Shown: positions 44,690-55,590 of the stretch, piece after piece
Layout: every line of letters begins with the position of its first letter
Position numbering within the stretch: position 1 is the stretch's first letter
Assembly: GCA_029168955.1 (NCBI GenBank)
Contig: JAPDOI010001834.1
Location: 62,001-126,000, forward strand
Reading direction: 5' to 3'
Length of the DNA: 64,000 bases
From: Aplectana chamaeleonis
Lineage: Eukaryota > Nematoda > Chromadorea > Rhabditida > Cosmocercidae
The notes under the pieces: model-generated
Databases searched by the model: none
The model's input: the letters and a program-made list of their open reading frames with translations, nothing else
Told to the model about the DNA's origin: nothing
Program-made: the position numbers and the translations under genes

Positions 44690-45650
44690 ACAAATAATAG
44701 TATTCCTGATGCCGGCTCACCGCTGGTCGATTGGTTTCTGCAAACGGTAAGCCGACTTAGCTGGCCTCCCTCCATTAACGTTGCGTAGCAACCCAATGTC
44801 TTCGCAAAAGGATAGACCGGCTCTGCTGCCGATCCCCCATCAAAACATGTAGCATTGGTTTTGCTGCGCAAAAAGAAAAGCTGGTTACCTCAGCCTTCCC
44901 CCATGAGCGGTGTGTTGCATTCGTTCGGCTTTCTTAACAAAAGTTCGGCTTCCCCGGCATCCTCCCTTTAACCGCGTGTTGCATTCCTGGGTCTATCCTA
45001 AATGGGGGGGGGCACTCAAGATTCAAGTCAGAAATGGAATGAACCACCCCATAGAAATGAATGGAAAACCTGACAAAAGATGCTTGATGCTGCTATCAAT
45101 CATTGTTGTTGATAAAACTCTGTAGAAATACCTCGATTGATAGCGTTATTGATCGGTGGTTCATTTCATTTCTGACTTGAATCTTGAATGCCCCCGCCGT
45201 TTAGGATAGTTTCGCATTCCTTTGGCTTCCCTCCGTCGACATAAAGTAGCATTCGTTTGGCTTCGCTTCGCCCAACGACAAACCGGCCTTGTCGCCTGCT
45301 TCCCGGCATTAACCATGTGTAGCATTCCTTCGACGTTGCCAAATGATAGAACTTTGCCGCCGGCTTTTGGTTTGGCATAGGGAGGCTTTCTTCGTTTCGC
45401 AAACGCAAACGATTGCCACACATGGTTGATGGGGCAAGTTGGCGGCAAAGTCCTATCGGTCAACGAAGCTTAGTTGCCCCTGCAGCCAGCTTCCCCCATT
45501 AACCATTTGTAGCATTCGTCTGGCCTCTCAATTCAATAAACCGGCCTTTATCTACCAAAAATGTGTAGCACTCGTTCGGCTTCGTTCAACGATAGACGGA
45601 CTTTGCCGCCAGCTTGCCCCACGTATGGGCTGACGCGTATCGGCTAGACC
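44690..45650. repeat. Degenerate tandem array (about 70-80 bp), interrupted by a MITE
   Basis: The phrases CCCCCATTAACC, TGTAGCATTCGTTCGGCTTC, CAACGATAGACCGGCC and TTTGCCGCCAGCTT recur with changes. The block from 45380 to 45470 is partly inverted. Confidence 0.6.
44991..45210. mobile_element. TIR MITE inside the degenerate array
   Basis: The ends CTATCCTAAA...GGGGGGCA are inverted at 45178-45210, with CAAGATTCAAGTCAGAAATG and GAATGAACCACC in both arms. Confidence 0.75.
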
Positions 45651-45758
45651 CCGGTCGGTGAGGCACGGGTTCACCCGCTCACCCTACTGTATTATAGCTG
45701 TATTAAATATGTATTACCTAACCCAGGGGACTTAAGATCTAACACTCCCACGCTCTAA

Positions 45759-46096
45759 GGCCCCCGTCATAGTCGGCCGAAAAACCGGCCGTCCTAGTCC
45801 CTCCCGGTCGATATCTATGAAACACACGCAGGACGAGAAGAAATGAAGTGATAAAGATCATCCTCAACTGATAAGATTCCACCTTCTCTATGTCGTCCTT
45901 GGTCGTATCAGGTAGATTTTTATCATTCCAGACGGTTTTTATCAGTTGGGGTCAAACTTTACCATATCATAGGACGATGTTTATCATTCGAGGATAACTT
46001 TTATCACTTTATTTCTTCCCGTTTTGCGTGCTTCTCATACCTATCGACCGGGGGGGGGACTAGGACGGTCGCTTTCGATGAACTTTGACGGGGGCC
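45759..46096. mobile_element. Harbinger-type MITE, TAA duplication
   Basis: The 338-bp fold-back has ends GGCCCCCGTCA and TGACGGGGGCC-like, flanked by TAA on both sides (45756-45758, 46097-46099). The arms are more than 100 bp (CCGTCCTAGTCC, GGTCGATATCTATGA, GAAGAAATGAAGTGATAAA). A 3-bp TAA duplication with G-rich ends fits PIF/Harbinger. Confidence 0.8.
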
Positions 46097-46520
46097 TAAG
46101 TCCGGGGGATCACAAAGGGGAGACATCAAACACAAGATAACGAAATATAAATACGAGCGGATGCAATCCGATAATCACAGGCACGACACCAGGGGTCATA
46201 TTCGCCAATAACCCGCCGGGTACCCGCCGGGTAGTCGAAGGGTAAATGAGGTGAAATTTCAGTACAAAACGCGCGCTCCACGGCCACTTCTCGCCTCCCT
46301 TGGCTTCCCTCGCGACCGCCGGAATTTTTCGAATAGCGTAGCTGAAAAATGGCCGCTTCGCGATGGAATCTTTATCTTTTTGCAGTGATATCGATACGTA
46401 ACACAGTTTGCATTTCCATCTTACATGGTGTAAGATGGGTTGATCTGCTCGTTTGCCGCGCGCGGTATCATCCCTTCCGCTTCCCTTCGACTACCCTCGA
46501 CGGGTTGTTGACGACCCCAG

Positions 46521-47255
46521 GGGTGCGTTCCAAGAAGATTTCCACGGGAGGAAAAATACAGAATTATAAAATTCAAACCGCAGATTCTTTCCACAGTAAC
46601 CCAATGGACATGATAAGAGTATTGAAAACAACTCCATTCATTTATCGTCATGATGAAGCGCTGGTCGGTGGAATGATGTCGTGCTCCGTGCAAATAATTC
46701 ATTCCAGTTTTCATGAAATAAGGTTTCGTATGACCGTGCGGTACACTAAGGACTTTCACATCGAGGTACTCGTCAAGTTGGAAGACTTGCAGCTTTCCCT
46801 TACTGCTGCATAGGATAGCCCGTTAGGCCCTTATAGGTGAAGCTCTGAATTCTACCGGAGCTTCACCTACTTCAATCGTTGCCCGATTTCCTGCGCTTCA
46901 ACGCTTCCCAACTGTTGCTCTCGACAACACTCACCAAACAGTCATGTAAAACCACTTCCGCAAGTATCGGAGTGAATTCCGCCCGAGGAGCATGATATCA
47001 TTCCACCAACCCACATTTTATCGCGGCTGTAAATGGGATGCAGATGTGTTCCTTCATTCTTATCCTGTCTATTGGGTTACGGTGGATAAAATCTGCGGTT
47101 TGAGTTGTATAATTCTGTAGGAAAAATGAATCTGATAAGAGCCGACCAATGATAGATTGAGAGACTGCATGAAATGAGCCTATCTGTTAAATTATCATTC
47201 GTTATATCTTATCAGGCCCATTTTCCTCCCATGAAAATCTTCTTGGAACGCACCC
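46521..47255. mobile_element. 165-bp-type palindromic MITE, occupied copy
   Basis: It has the same ends as 2319-2483 with CAG on both sides (46518-46520, 47256-47258). It is interrupted by the 561-bp element below. Confidence 0.9.
46558..47118. mobile_element. MULE-type MITE, copy 2, nested, 9-bp duplication
   Basis: It is homologous to 14078-14617, with the same ACAGAATTAT ends. AGGAAAAAT is duplicated on both sides (46549-46557, 47119-47127). The empty site at 2347-2355 has a single AGGAAAAAT, confirming the 9-bp duplication. The ORF at 46349-46813 spans repeat boundaries and is not a gene. Confidence 0.95.
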
Positions 47256-47259
47256 CAGA

Positions 47260-48510
47260 ACGATTACTGTTTATTATGGAGATGCTAATATGTGAGAGGT
47301 TAATAGATGAGATAGATTAGTTGTGAGAAAGGTGAGTACGGACTGAATCATGTCTGTACTAATAAAGTAAGTTAGTAATGATCCTACGGGCCTACGGCTG
47401 CAAGGAGGGCCAGACCGATGTCCGGCTAGAAGGTTGCTGTGGTAAAATGTAGTATAATGTTCTAAGGGCTGAGTAGCCCCTCGAACAGCAACGTAGGAAA
47501 AGGAAACAAGGAAAGCAGATAAAAGGGTGACCGGCTGCCAACGGCGGAGGAGAGGTGAGGAGACGCGAATGACCCCCGTTCCCCTCGCCCGACAGCATCG
47601 ACCCGGCCGGGTGGTCGCCGCTGATCGACGGGGTGGTCACGCTGCAGACCCACCTTAGGAGCGGGAGCTCGCCTTCGCGACACTTCCGGCCCAGAAGAAT
47701 GGTGGGCTCGGGTGAGCGTAAGCTTGCGGCGGGGAGGAGCCTAACGAGCGTAGTGACCACTGCTGCTACCGCCACTGGGCCTAGTGCCCCTAACTGCAAC
47801 TACCCCCTTGTAGTGGATGGAAGGTTCAACCCTTCGTGCAGCCGTGTAGTATGCGTAGAAAGGGGGAGGATGGTGATAACAGACATGATCCCTTCTGTAC
47901 TAGGGATTATAATAGGGGCAATTTAGCACAACAGTAATCATCCAAATTTTCTCTTCTGCATTCTAAAGTCTCTTTTGAGTAAGGAGTACATCATTAGTAC
48001 ATCAACAAAACGGTTAACATAAAACTAAACACAACACAGAACAGAACATATAAACAGTAGTCTACAAGAGACTGGAACGCCGCATCGTCACTCATCAATC
48101 ATCATCGTCATCATCGCCAACTTGCCTCCTACACACCCAACCATACACGTCTGTAATAGACAGGTAATTAAGGGTTCACAAGGAGCGCAACACACCCTAC
48201 ACCGACGTCAATAAATTAACGACTCTCCTTGTTACCCAAACTTACCCATCCTTAGGTGTGTTCATACAGGTGACGACAGCGGCAACGGTATTAAGTCGGA
48301 TGCTACCCACGCCGATGACAGAAGTTGACTCAGTGGGCACATCCGCTTGTATTAGGGCTGTAGTAAAGTCTGTACTATGTATGCTGTATTAGGACCTCGC
48401 ATGTTTTCGCGCGCAGTATCTAAAGGGTAGGTCCGATACGCATAAGCAATGTAAAAACGCGCTTCAAAAAATAGAGAATGCAGCTGAGTATCATGTATTA
48501 AATTATGCGC
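47260..48510. other. Non-coding tail of the BEL/Pao region, possible LTR
   Basis: No domain is visible. The TGTANTA motif of the retroelement continues to about 47350 (four copies within 48345-48390), so this is probably element 3-prime sequence. I could not find two long direct repeats to prove LTRs. Confidence 0.35.
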
Positions 48511-48511
48511 C

Positions 48512-51065
48512 TCACCACGTGCAATCTGAGTCCGCGTCTTCATCGTCAGGGGGATTACGAGGCCAGGGTCTCTCATCCCGGGCACGCCTCTGATGGGGTG
48601 GAGCCAGAGACTGACTAGGGGCCCTGACCGAACTGCCTCTGGAGGAAGACGGCGGCCTCATCGATGACCCAGGTCTCACCGGCCTCTCATGGGGGGGGGC
48701 ACGGGCGACAGACCCCTGGGAAGTGGGGCGGGATGTAATATCCGCCAGTCTCTGATAGAACGCGGCTGGCGCTGTATTAGTATCGTTTACCGCCCGAGGA
48801 TTACACACGCAGAATGCCCTGTGGTGGCCATAGATGTGACAGAGGCTACAAGGGTTTCGACGTGCGCAGGCACTGTGGTGGCGTTTGGCACAATTGGAAC
48901 AAACGTCATACTTGTCTGCCAGCCGAGCCCGTTTGCTCAATGATCTCACCTGGGGACAGGCTGACGTATAATGATCGCGCTGCCCACAGAACACACACGG
49001 GTCCAGACCAGGAGGGGGGATCTCTGGGTTCCTCACGGCAGTCACCCGCTCTCTCGGTGCAGGATCCTCTCGACCAATCGAACCAGACCTGGACTGGGAG
49101 CGAGCGGCATGCTCGGTCTTCTGTGGGAGAGCGCCGCGGTCTGTACTATCTCCATCGTATCTCCTCTTAGCTGCCTGCGTCCCCCGCGACTGGTGCCCGG
49201 CAGTGGACGACCCCAACGCCTGGTAGTGCCAGGACGGGCCGGGTCGACCAGCCTCCCGGGGGCGAGACGGTTCTCGAAATCGCAGTAGCGGGTGGGCTAT
49301 TGGAGGCGATGGAGCTGTAGTAGGTGCTACATGGGTAGCTGTAGTATTGGCTGCTCCTGCTGTATTATCCCTAGCAGATGCTGTTGGTGAAGCTGGAGTA
49401 GTGGCTCGGGCATTTTGCTGCTGTAGCCTGTCCACCGAGCTAATGCGCAGATGGTCGGCTTCGACGTCGAATCTGAGCGCATTCGAGTAATTGTCTCTCC
49501 ACCAACGCAATGTCTCCAGATAGGATTCCGGACTATCGTTGCACACTTCTACCATGCTAGGCGCAGATTCGATTCTGTACTGTTCTTCCCTCTCGGTGAC
49601 ACGTAGCCTGCGGCGACTAAACATGTGTGCCATCCGGTGGGCTTCTAGTACGCGGACCATGCGCATAGCGTGTGCAACGACTGCATCTGCTAGGTTGTAG
49701 GTCTCTGTGACCAATGTACTATTGACGCCAAAGGCGTTTAGCGCCGTTCTGTAATAGTCGACATTAGTTGTTGGTTCAAGAAGCCTGGGCACGAACAATC
49801 TACGTAGCTGGTTGCCATGGTTGATAATAGCTGTGATGCTATGGTTCAACGGATCGCTCCAAGCTTGTAGATCTACGTACCTGAAGTTCAACGGTTGCCT
49901 CCGTATTAGGAGGACCTCAAGGATATGGAAGGAGGGTATTTTGACTCAACAACTGTAACGTCTGTAATAGACGGACCACCTCCGCTGCTGCCTCATAATC
50001 TTGCAGCGTTGCGGGCACAGAGTCTCTCGGAGGGATCACTAAGGCGCGGATCTGGTCCCTCAATGTATTATTGGTTGTAATATAGTCGAAGACGACCCTG
50101 AACTCGGCTGCGATGAGTTCTTCCGGAAGTCGGGGTTCGACTGCTATAGTACTCGTTGCGGTCACCTGTGGCAGCGGCCCAAAGAGACTGCTGGATTTGG
50201 ACGCAACGGTGTATTAAGATCTGTATTATGTCTTCCCTCCATCGGTTGGATAGTTAATGCGGCGACGATTTCCGCTGCGCGGTCATCGCTGTCGCTGATA
50301 TGGCGTAGCGGCTCGTCTGCCTCCGCACCCGACTCTGCCTCGCTACCATCATTCGTGGTGGTCCATTGAGGTTCAAGAGCTGTATGCGTACTGCTTGACT
50401 GTGAGGCGCCATGTGCCTGATGGGGGGAAGACTGCTTCGCTGGTGCGACGAGACACTCGTCCATGTCCATGGCCTCTTCGTCCGTGGTAATGCCTGTTGA
50501 CACCTCGGCCACGCCCGGTGAAATTTGGCTGTGCCTCGGGTCTGAATAACTAACGGGACTAGGAGGTTGATGGATTGTCAGGGGGTCGGGACTGATCCAC
50601 TGGCCCCGACTGTGTCTGCGACGCAGCTGTATTACGGCCTGTATTACTCGCTGCTGTATTCAGACCGGTCGGCTCGCCCTCTCCTCCGCCTATGGTCGGC
50701 CTCGTGGCGAGTCCGACCGCAGGGGGATTACCTCGAGGGAGGACCGGTTTATTGTATTATAAACATCCGGTGGAACACGAGAGCGATAACACCCCTGAAA
50801 AGGGGACCGTTTCGCTGTATTAGACGTGCCCGGAACACGTGAACGATAAACACCACGAGGAGCACCAACTACGGGACTAACGAAGGGGGAGCACGAGGCT
50901 CACTCCCGGTACCTGTCTCCGTTGCCGAAAATCTTCCTCGCCGCGGTCTGCTCTGGGTTCCTGTTTCCATTCGTCTATCTTCGTTTCGGTTCCTCCCAAC
51001 TCCTCTTCTGGATGTCTGTTCCTCTCGTCTGGCTTATTGTCTTCGGATCTGGTCAGGATCCATTG
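48512..51065 (-). pseudogene. BEL/Pao-type Gag with triple zinc knuckle
   Basis: The main frame (49891-48512, 459 codons) holds three knuckles: CVFCGQRDHYTSAC, CSNCAKRHHSAC and CSLCHIYGHHRAFC. The pattern matches Gag of nematode BEL/Pao elements. A Pro/Arg/Ser-rich tail follows. Upstream pieces in other frames (50165-49917, 50512-50162, then NTAASNTGRNTAAS near 50610 and an ATG near 51062) suggest one Gag split by frameshifts. Oddly, it lies downstream of the Pol at 51.9-57.9 kb and no Pol follows it, so it is either a second, truncated element or an extra 3-prime ORF. Confidence 0.6.
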
Positions 51066-51870
51066 TTGAGCGAATATTGCTAGTTAGCGCAAATCCAAGA
51101 TCAAAATATCTCTAGAATAAGGCAGTTATTTATGATTAATTACAAGAATTCACAAGAGGGCGATGGAAACTGAAGGAAGTGGGAAAAACCGCCAGAGCGG
51201 CGGGGGAATGCTGCTCGAATGAAGGCCCGTCCGTCAGTGGGATGAGTCAGCCAAGCCGACCAAATCGCGGCCGGACCATTTCAACCGTTGGCGAGTCGGG
51301 CCTTCAATGGAACTGCATTCGAAACGGCTGACGCTGCTGGTGTCACATGTTTTTACCCTTTACAAGGATAGTGGTCGTTGGTACGTGTAACCTACCTGTT
51401 TATTTTGAGTAGAGGGGCTAATTATGCCCTATATTATGCTTTGTAGTAGTCAGAAATGTCATGTAATACAAGTTTACACAGAAATGATGTGATGAAACTT
51501 CCAGAAATGACATGTAGGAAAAAGGACATGACACTTCTGAAAATTGCAATTGTTTCTTGCATTATAAATACTGTATTATATGGCCAGAGAAAATTTTGCA
51601 CGCATTGTAAAATTATATATAGTCCAAATTTAATGTTCGCGCAGCAAATTGCGGAAATTGGCCTGTATTATGTCAAAAATGTTTGCGATGACTATTGGGG
51701 TGTAGTCTATCGTATTAAGGTAGGGAGGCTCAGGGATGTTAGATGTGACGCAAGAGGGGTCAGGCTAGGGGGTTTAAGGTTGTTAAATAATAAAAATATG
51801 ATTATAGAACATTAATATCAAAATTAGTAACAGGAAAAGAAGGGATGGTTAGTGTAGGGTCTGATTGGTT
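51066..51870. other. Non-coding between Pol and the downstream Gag
   Basis: It has no domain. The TGTATTA-type motif persists (51572, 51666). It may contain an LTR or leader of the downstream Gag element, but no repeat pair was found. Confidence 0.3.
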
Positions 51871-52473
51871 AATGGCTAGCCTCTACAGCTTGCCTCTGCT
51901 TGAACTTCCTGGTGGGTTGGACTCGCGTAGGCATCGCTGCAGGTACCTTTTTCCTCTGTAGGGCGTCCACATCCATTGCCGAGATCTCAAGAGGGATCAA
52001 TTGACTAAATGATCGGTCGAGGATCTTATTACGGCCTGAAAACCAACCTTGACGGACCTGAGCTCTCCTTCCCTGGATGTATTAGCCTGTACAATGAGGC
52101 CTAGAGGCCAATTTGTACGAGGTGTATTATCTTGCTGTATTAGGACCACTTCTCCAGGTGCGGGTCCACTTCTTGCTGCTTGCTTCATTGAGGACTCAAA
52201 CTGATTCCTCTCGGCTAGCGCTTGCAAGTAGTCCCGTTGCCAAATCTTCCAGAACTTCTTTAGAGAATCCTGGAGAAGTGCGTAATAACTCATGAGCTGT
52301 TCATGAGTCGCTGGAGTACCGTAATTTCTGTCTGCAATTATGTCTGTAGTAGGCAAATTGAGGTTACTAAGACGGAATTGAGGGTTTATAAGGTCAATTG
52401 GCCTTAATGCTAACGTCGAAGTGGTTACGATTTGCGTGAAAGGACGTTTATTAAGTGTGGCTTCGATCTCAAG
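51871..52473 (-). pseudogene. BEL/Pao Pol C-terminus (DUF5641-type domain)
   Basis: The frame reads FWKIWQRDYLQALAERNQF, GPAPGEVVLIQQDNTPR and WPLGLI, the domain that follows integrase in BEL/Pao Pol. A one-base shift near 52040-52060 moves the C-terminal segment (SFSQLIPLEISAMDV) to another frame before a stop near 51870. The upstream side is cut by the MITE at 52476. Confidence 0.85.
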
Positions 52474-52475
52474 TA

Positions 52476-53200
52476 CTCAGGCAAACCATCGCTCCGAGCG
52501 GGACCGGCTCCTCCCAATTATGACGTCATCGCCCGAACAGCGGCCGAGGGGCCAACTGGCACCGCAGTCCCTGTCCGGTGCCAGTTCGACCCTCGGTCGC
52601 TCTCCGGTCGCTCTCAGAGCCACAGCGGTGCTATCGCCAGAGATAGAGAGACGCGGGATTGGTTGTTCTTTGAGTGATAACGTGCGAGCCACGTTATCAC
52701 TCAAAGAAGAACCAATACCGCGGGTATAAAAGGCGGCTCGCCTCGTGTAGACGGGTAGTTGGCCTTTCGAGGCCACTCTTGAGAGGTGACCTCGGATCAC
52801 TCTCAGGATGACAATTTTTGGCGACCGAGGGGATCCCTCATGGCCCGCGGTGGGGAAGGCTTCCTCATTGCGGATCATGCTGGGATGGTATCCTTGTTGC
52901 GGCCTGTGGCACGATTAACCTCCTGACCCACAGGCTGTAACAGGTACCTTATCCTCTTAACAGGCTTAATCCTCTCCAGAAGAGGCGGAAATAAAGAAAA
53001 AATAGCAATTAGGAAATTTTTGAAAATCGCCCGAACAGAGACCGCAGTGCCAGTTGGGACCGAAGATCGCTCTGAGCGATACTGCTGTGGCCGGGAGAGC
53101 GGCTGCTGTGGCCCGAGTAGATGGCTAATTTTCTTGGAGCGGAGAGGCAGCGCCGCTCGGGTAGCTCTCCGGTATCGCTCGGAGCGATGGTTTGCCTGAG
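52476..53200. mobile_element. CTCAGG-end TIR element (725 bp) inside BEL Pol
   Basis: CTCAGGCAAACCATCGCTCC and its complement are the ends. TA flanks both sides (52474-52475, 53201-53202). It splits the Pol frame between integrase and the C-terminal domain. A nearly identical, inverted copy lies at 58619-59345. The interior holds other palindromes (GATAACGTGCGAGCCACGTTATC) and the RNA-like module below. Confidence 0.95.
52725..52995 (+). ncRNA. TATA + three-hairpin + Sm-like module, copy G
   Basis: TATAAAAG (52725-52732) is followed by hairpin 1 TGGCCT-TTCG-AGGCCA (52760-52775) and GAGAG|GTGA with GT at 52786. Hairpin 2 is TGAGAGGTGA...TCACTCTCA (52780-52805). AATTTTTGG lies at 52813-52821 and hairpin 3 GAGGG-GAT-CCCTC at 52827-52839. 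An AATAAA sits at 52990. A TSS about 30 nt after TATA would give a leader of about 30 nt before the donor. This resembles a spliced-leader or Sm-class RNA. TTTTTGGCGACCG could also be read as a tRNA primer site of a retroelement leader. Expression is unproven. Confidence 0.45.
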
Positions 53201-53204
53201 TAGA

Positions 53205-53950
53205 AGTGTTTCCAAGCTCCACAAGTCTAGGGTTTGTCGGTGAAGCACCTTCTTGAAGGCTGATTTCACTGACCCCACTAGGCGCTCGTAGAACCCACCC
53301 TTCCATGGGGATAGGGGTGTGATGAACTTCCACTTGAGTCTTGCCTCTGTAGTGAATTTCTGTACTAAAGGGCTCACTCTCAGGGTCTCCAAGTCATTGG
53401 TCAGAACCTCCATTCCGAGTTTGAATGTGGGCGCGTTGTCACTCCAAACTGCGTCTAGAGCTCTACGACGTGCCATAAACCTGCGGAATGCTAGGAGAAA
53501 TTGTGCAGCCGAGTTATCGACCACCATCTCCAAGTGTATAGCGCGATTTGCCATGCATGTAAACAGAAGAAAAGAAATCCAGACCAATGTTTTGGAATGG
53601 ACGACTCCGAGTAACCCTTCCCTGTGGTAATTCTGGAGTATTGAGGTACGAATAGAAGCGGCCTTGATGCCGTTTACACATCCTACACTTTGTAGTAACT
53701 GTAGTAACCACCCTCTTTGCTTGAGTAATTAAGTAGCGTCTGCGTAGAGCGGAGATGACATGGGTTGCCCAGGCGTGAAACAGCTTTTGATGATAGTGTG
53801 ATACTATCATTCTCAGAAGTGGATGTCCGGGCAACAAGATAATAAGATTTTTTGCTCGAGACTCCATCTCTGAGTTAGCCATTCTCAACTGCGTGTGGTA
53901 AATTCCATAGTCATCCGTGATTTTTCGCAAACGCTGCTATTTGGGTGTCT
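53205..53950 (-). pseudogene. BEL/Pao integrase, broken
   Basis: The HHCC zinc domain (HYHQKLFHAWATHV...CRMCKRHQG) leads into the core: GLDFF (first Asp), AVWSDNAPTF (second Asp) and WKGGFYERLVGSVK (Glu), the D,D-35-E triad. Between GLDFF and FTCMANRAIHLE a frame change and a loss of roughly 20 residues near 53555-53575 break the core. The C-terminus is interrupted by the element at 52476-53200. Confidence 0.85.
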
Positions 53951-54957
53951 GTCTTATTGCAGCTCCTTCGCTCTGGTGTTCGCGGTAGAGAAGGAGTTCT
54001 GCTGTACTAAGATCGACTGTATTAAGTTTCCCACTCTTATGCATCTTGTCCAGAATAGGATGCGAGTTGATTCGAAGGTTTCTGTGCTTCCTTTTAGCCA
54101 AGGAAAGTAATTTTCCTAGGTATTTGAGCACATAAGCTGTGACTCGAACCAACCTGGTGAATGAATTAGTCCTTTTGAATGGAATAAAAGAATCATATGA
54201 TTCCTGTATTACTGTATTAGACGTAATTGGCGTATCGATGAATTTAAATTCGACTTGTAACTCCTTGATTGGAGGAGGCGCCGACGCAAAATCTATCTCT
54301 GTATTAGGCCACTTAGACGCAGGTTTGAGTATGAATTTTGGACCTTGCCACCACATGTGGTCCGTTAGCTCGGAAGCTGTTAGACCCCTAGTGGTGCAGT
54401 CGGGTGGATTGGCGTCTGTAGTGGTGTAGTAAAAGCGGCTTGGGATCTTCGCCTCCTTGAGTTCGTCAAGCACTTTGTTGATGTGACTGACGCGATTTTG
54501 GACGATGGTCTTTAGCGGCTTCTTGGAGTATATCCAGTATAGTGCTATCTGTGAATCCGATAGCAACTGGACTGTATTAATAGGCACTGTAAGTTGCTTC
54601 TTAAGGAACCGCACTAATTGAACGGCCAAAACAGACCCCATCAACTCCAGTCTAGGCATAGTAACCTTTTCCAGAGGTGCCAATTTGCTTTTAAAAAATA
54701 GCAAGTGGCTGTAGGGACGTCCGCGTTTAGGTCTGCACATCAGGTATGCGACTGCAGCGTACGCCCTGATGGAGGCGTCTGAGAATACGACTAAGTCGTA
54801 CTTGCACTCAGTGTTTGAGCCGATAAATCTGGGTACTTCTCCTTGGAAGCCACTGATCTCCTGGACGATCTGTTGCCACCTTGCAGTGGTGTCCGCGTCC
54901 AGGGTATCGTCCCAAATCAACTTGTTGCGCCAGAGATCTTGAATGAAGATCTTAGGC
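53937..54957 (-). pseudogene. BEL/Pao RT C-terminus and RNase H
   Basis: The intact frame shows DLWRNKLIWDDTL, VVFSDASIRAYAAVAY, MPRLELMGSVLAVQL, QLLSDSQIALYW and ANPPDCTTRG, the Asp/Glu set of the BEL/Pao RNase H. The frame stops at 53937, next to the integrase frame. The N-terminal side is cut at 54958 by a TTAA MITE. Confidence 0.9.
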
Positions 54958-54961
54958 TTAA

Positions 54962-55445
54962 AGGCACAGGACACCCAAAAAATTAATTTCCAGATTTCAT
55001 GCCTATTTTGGAGAGAGTCACACGCTGATTACAGTGGTATCTCTGAAATCGTCTAGGACCCCCTATAGACAGAGTTATGGCTCTTCAAATATGCCTAGTT
55101 TTTGAGGGTGAAAAATTGGTGGACGAGTTGTCTCAGGCCTGTATTTCTCTTCATTCGCAGTCTTTGCGCTAGAGCGAGCCAGGATAAGGAGACAGCCCGG
55201 CAATGGACTGAAGAACGACGAGTTGTTGGAATTCATCCATTCATCTAGCCGCTATCGAGTCCGAGAATCTGTTAGGGGGTCGGGCCTGTGGTGGTGAGCG
55301 AAGGGGGTCGGGCCTGTGGTGGTCGCATATATCTCGCTTATATGGAGGAATTGAGATCTCGCATTTGGCACGTGTTATACAGGAGGGGTCTTCTACACAA
55401 TTACATGAAAATCTCAAAATTCGTATCTGAGGGTGTACCGTGCCT
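54962..55445. mobile_element. TTAA MITE inside BEL RT
   Basis: The 484-bp element has ends AGGCACAGGACACCC and GGGTGTACCGTGCCT, with TTAA at 54958-54961 and 55446-55449. The RT frame is in register on both sides of a single TTAA, so the insertion hit a coding element. Confidence 0.95.
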
Positions 55446-55588
55446 TTAACAAATAGTGGTGTTACTAGGCCCAGAGGGTCAAAGGTGGACGCGAAGGCCT
55501 TAAGAGCCTTGCGCTTCGTCAACACCTGTTGTAGTAGATTTTTGGTGGGCACGTGAAACGTGTCCTCTGTATTATCCCATCTGAGACC
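55446..55588 (-). pseudogene. BEL/Pao RT, middle segment
   Basis: The frame includes KALKAFASTFDPLGLVTPLF, a conserved post-palm motif of BEL/Pao RT. It is bounded by the TTAA MITE (right end 55445) and the CTCAGG element (left end 55591). Confidence 0.85.
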
Positions 55589-55590
55589 TA

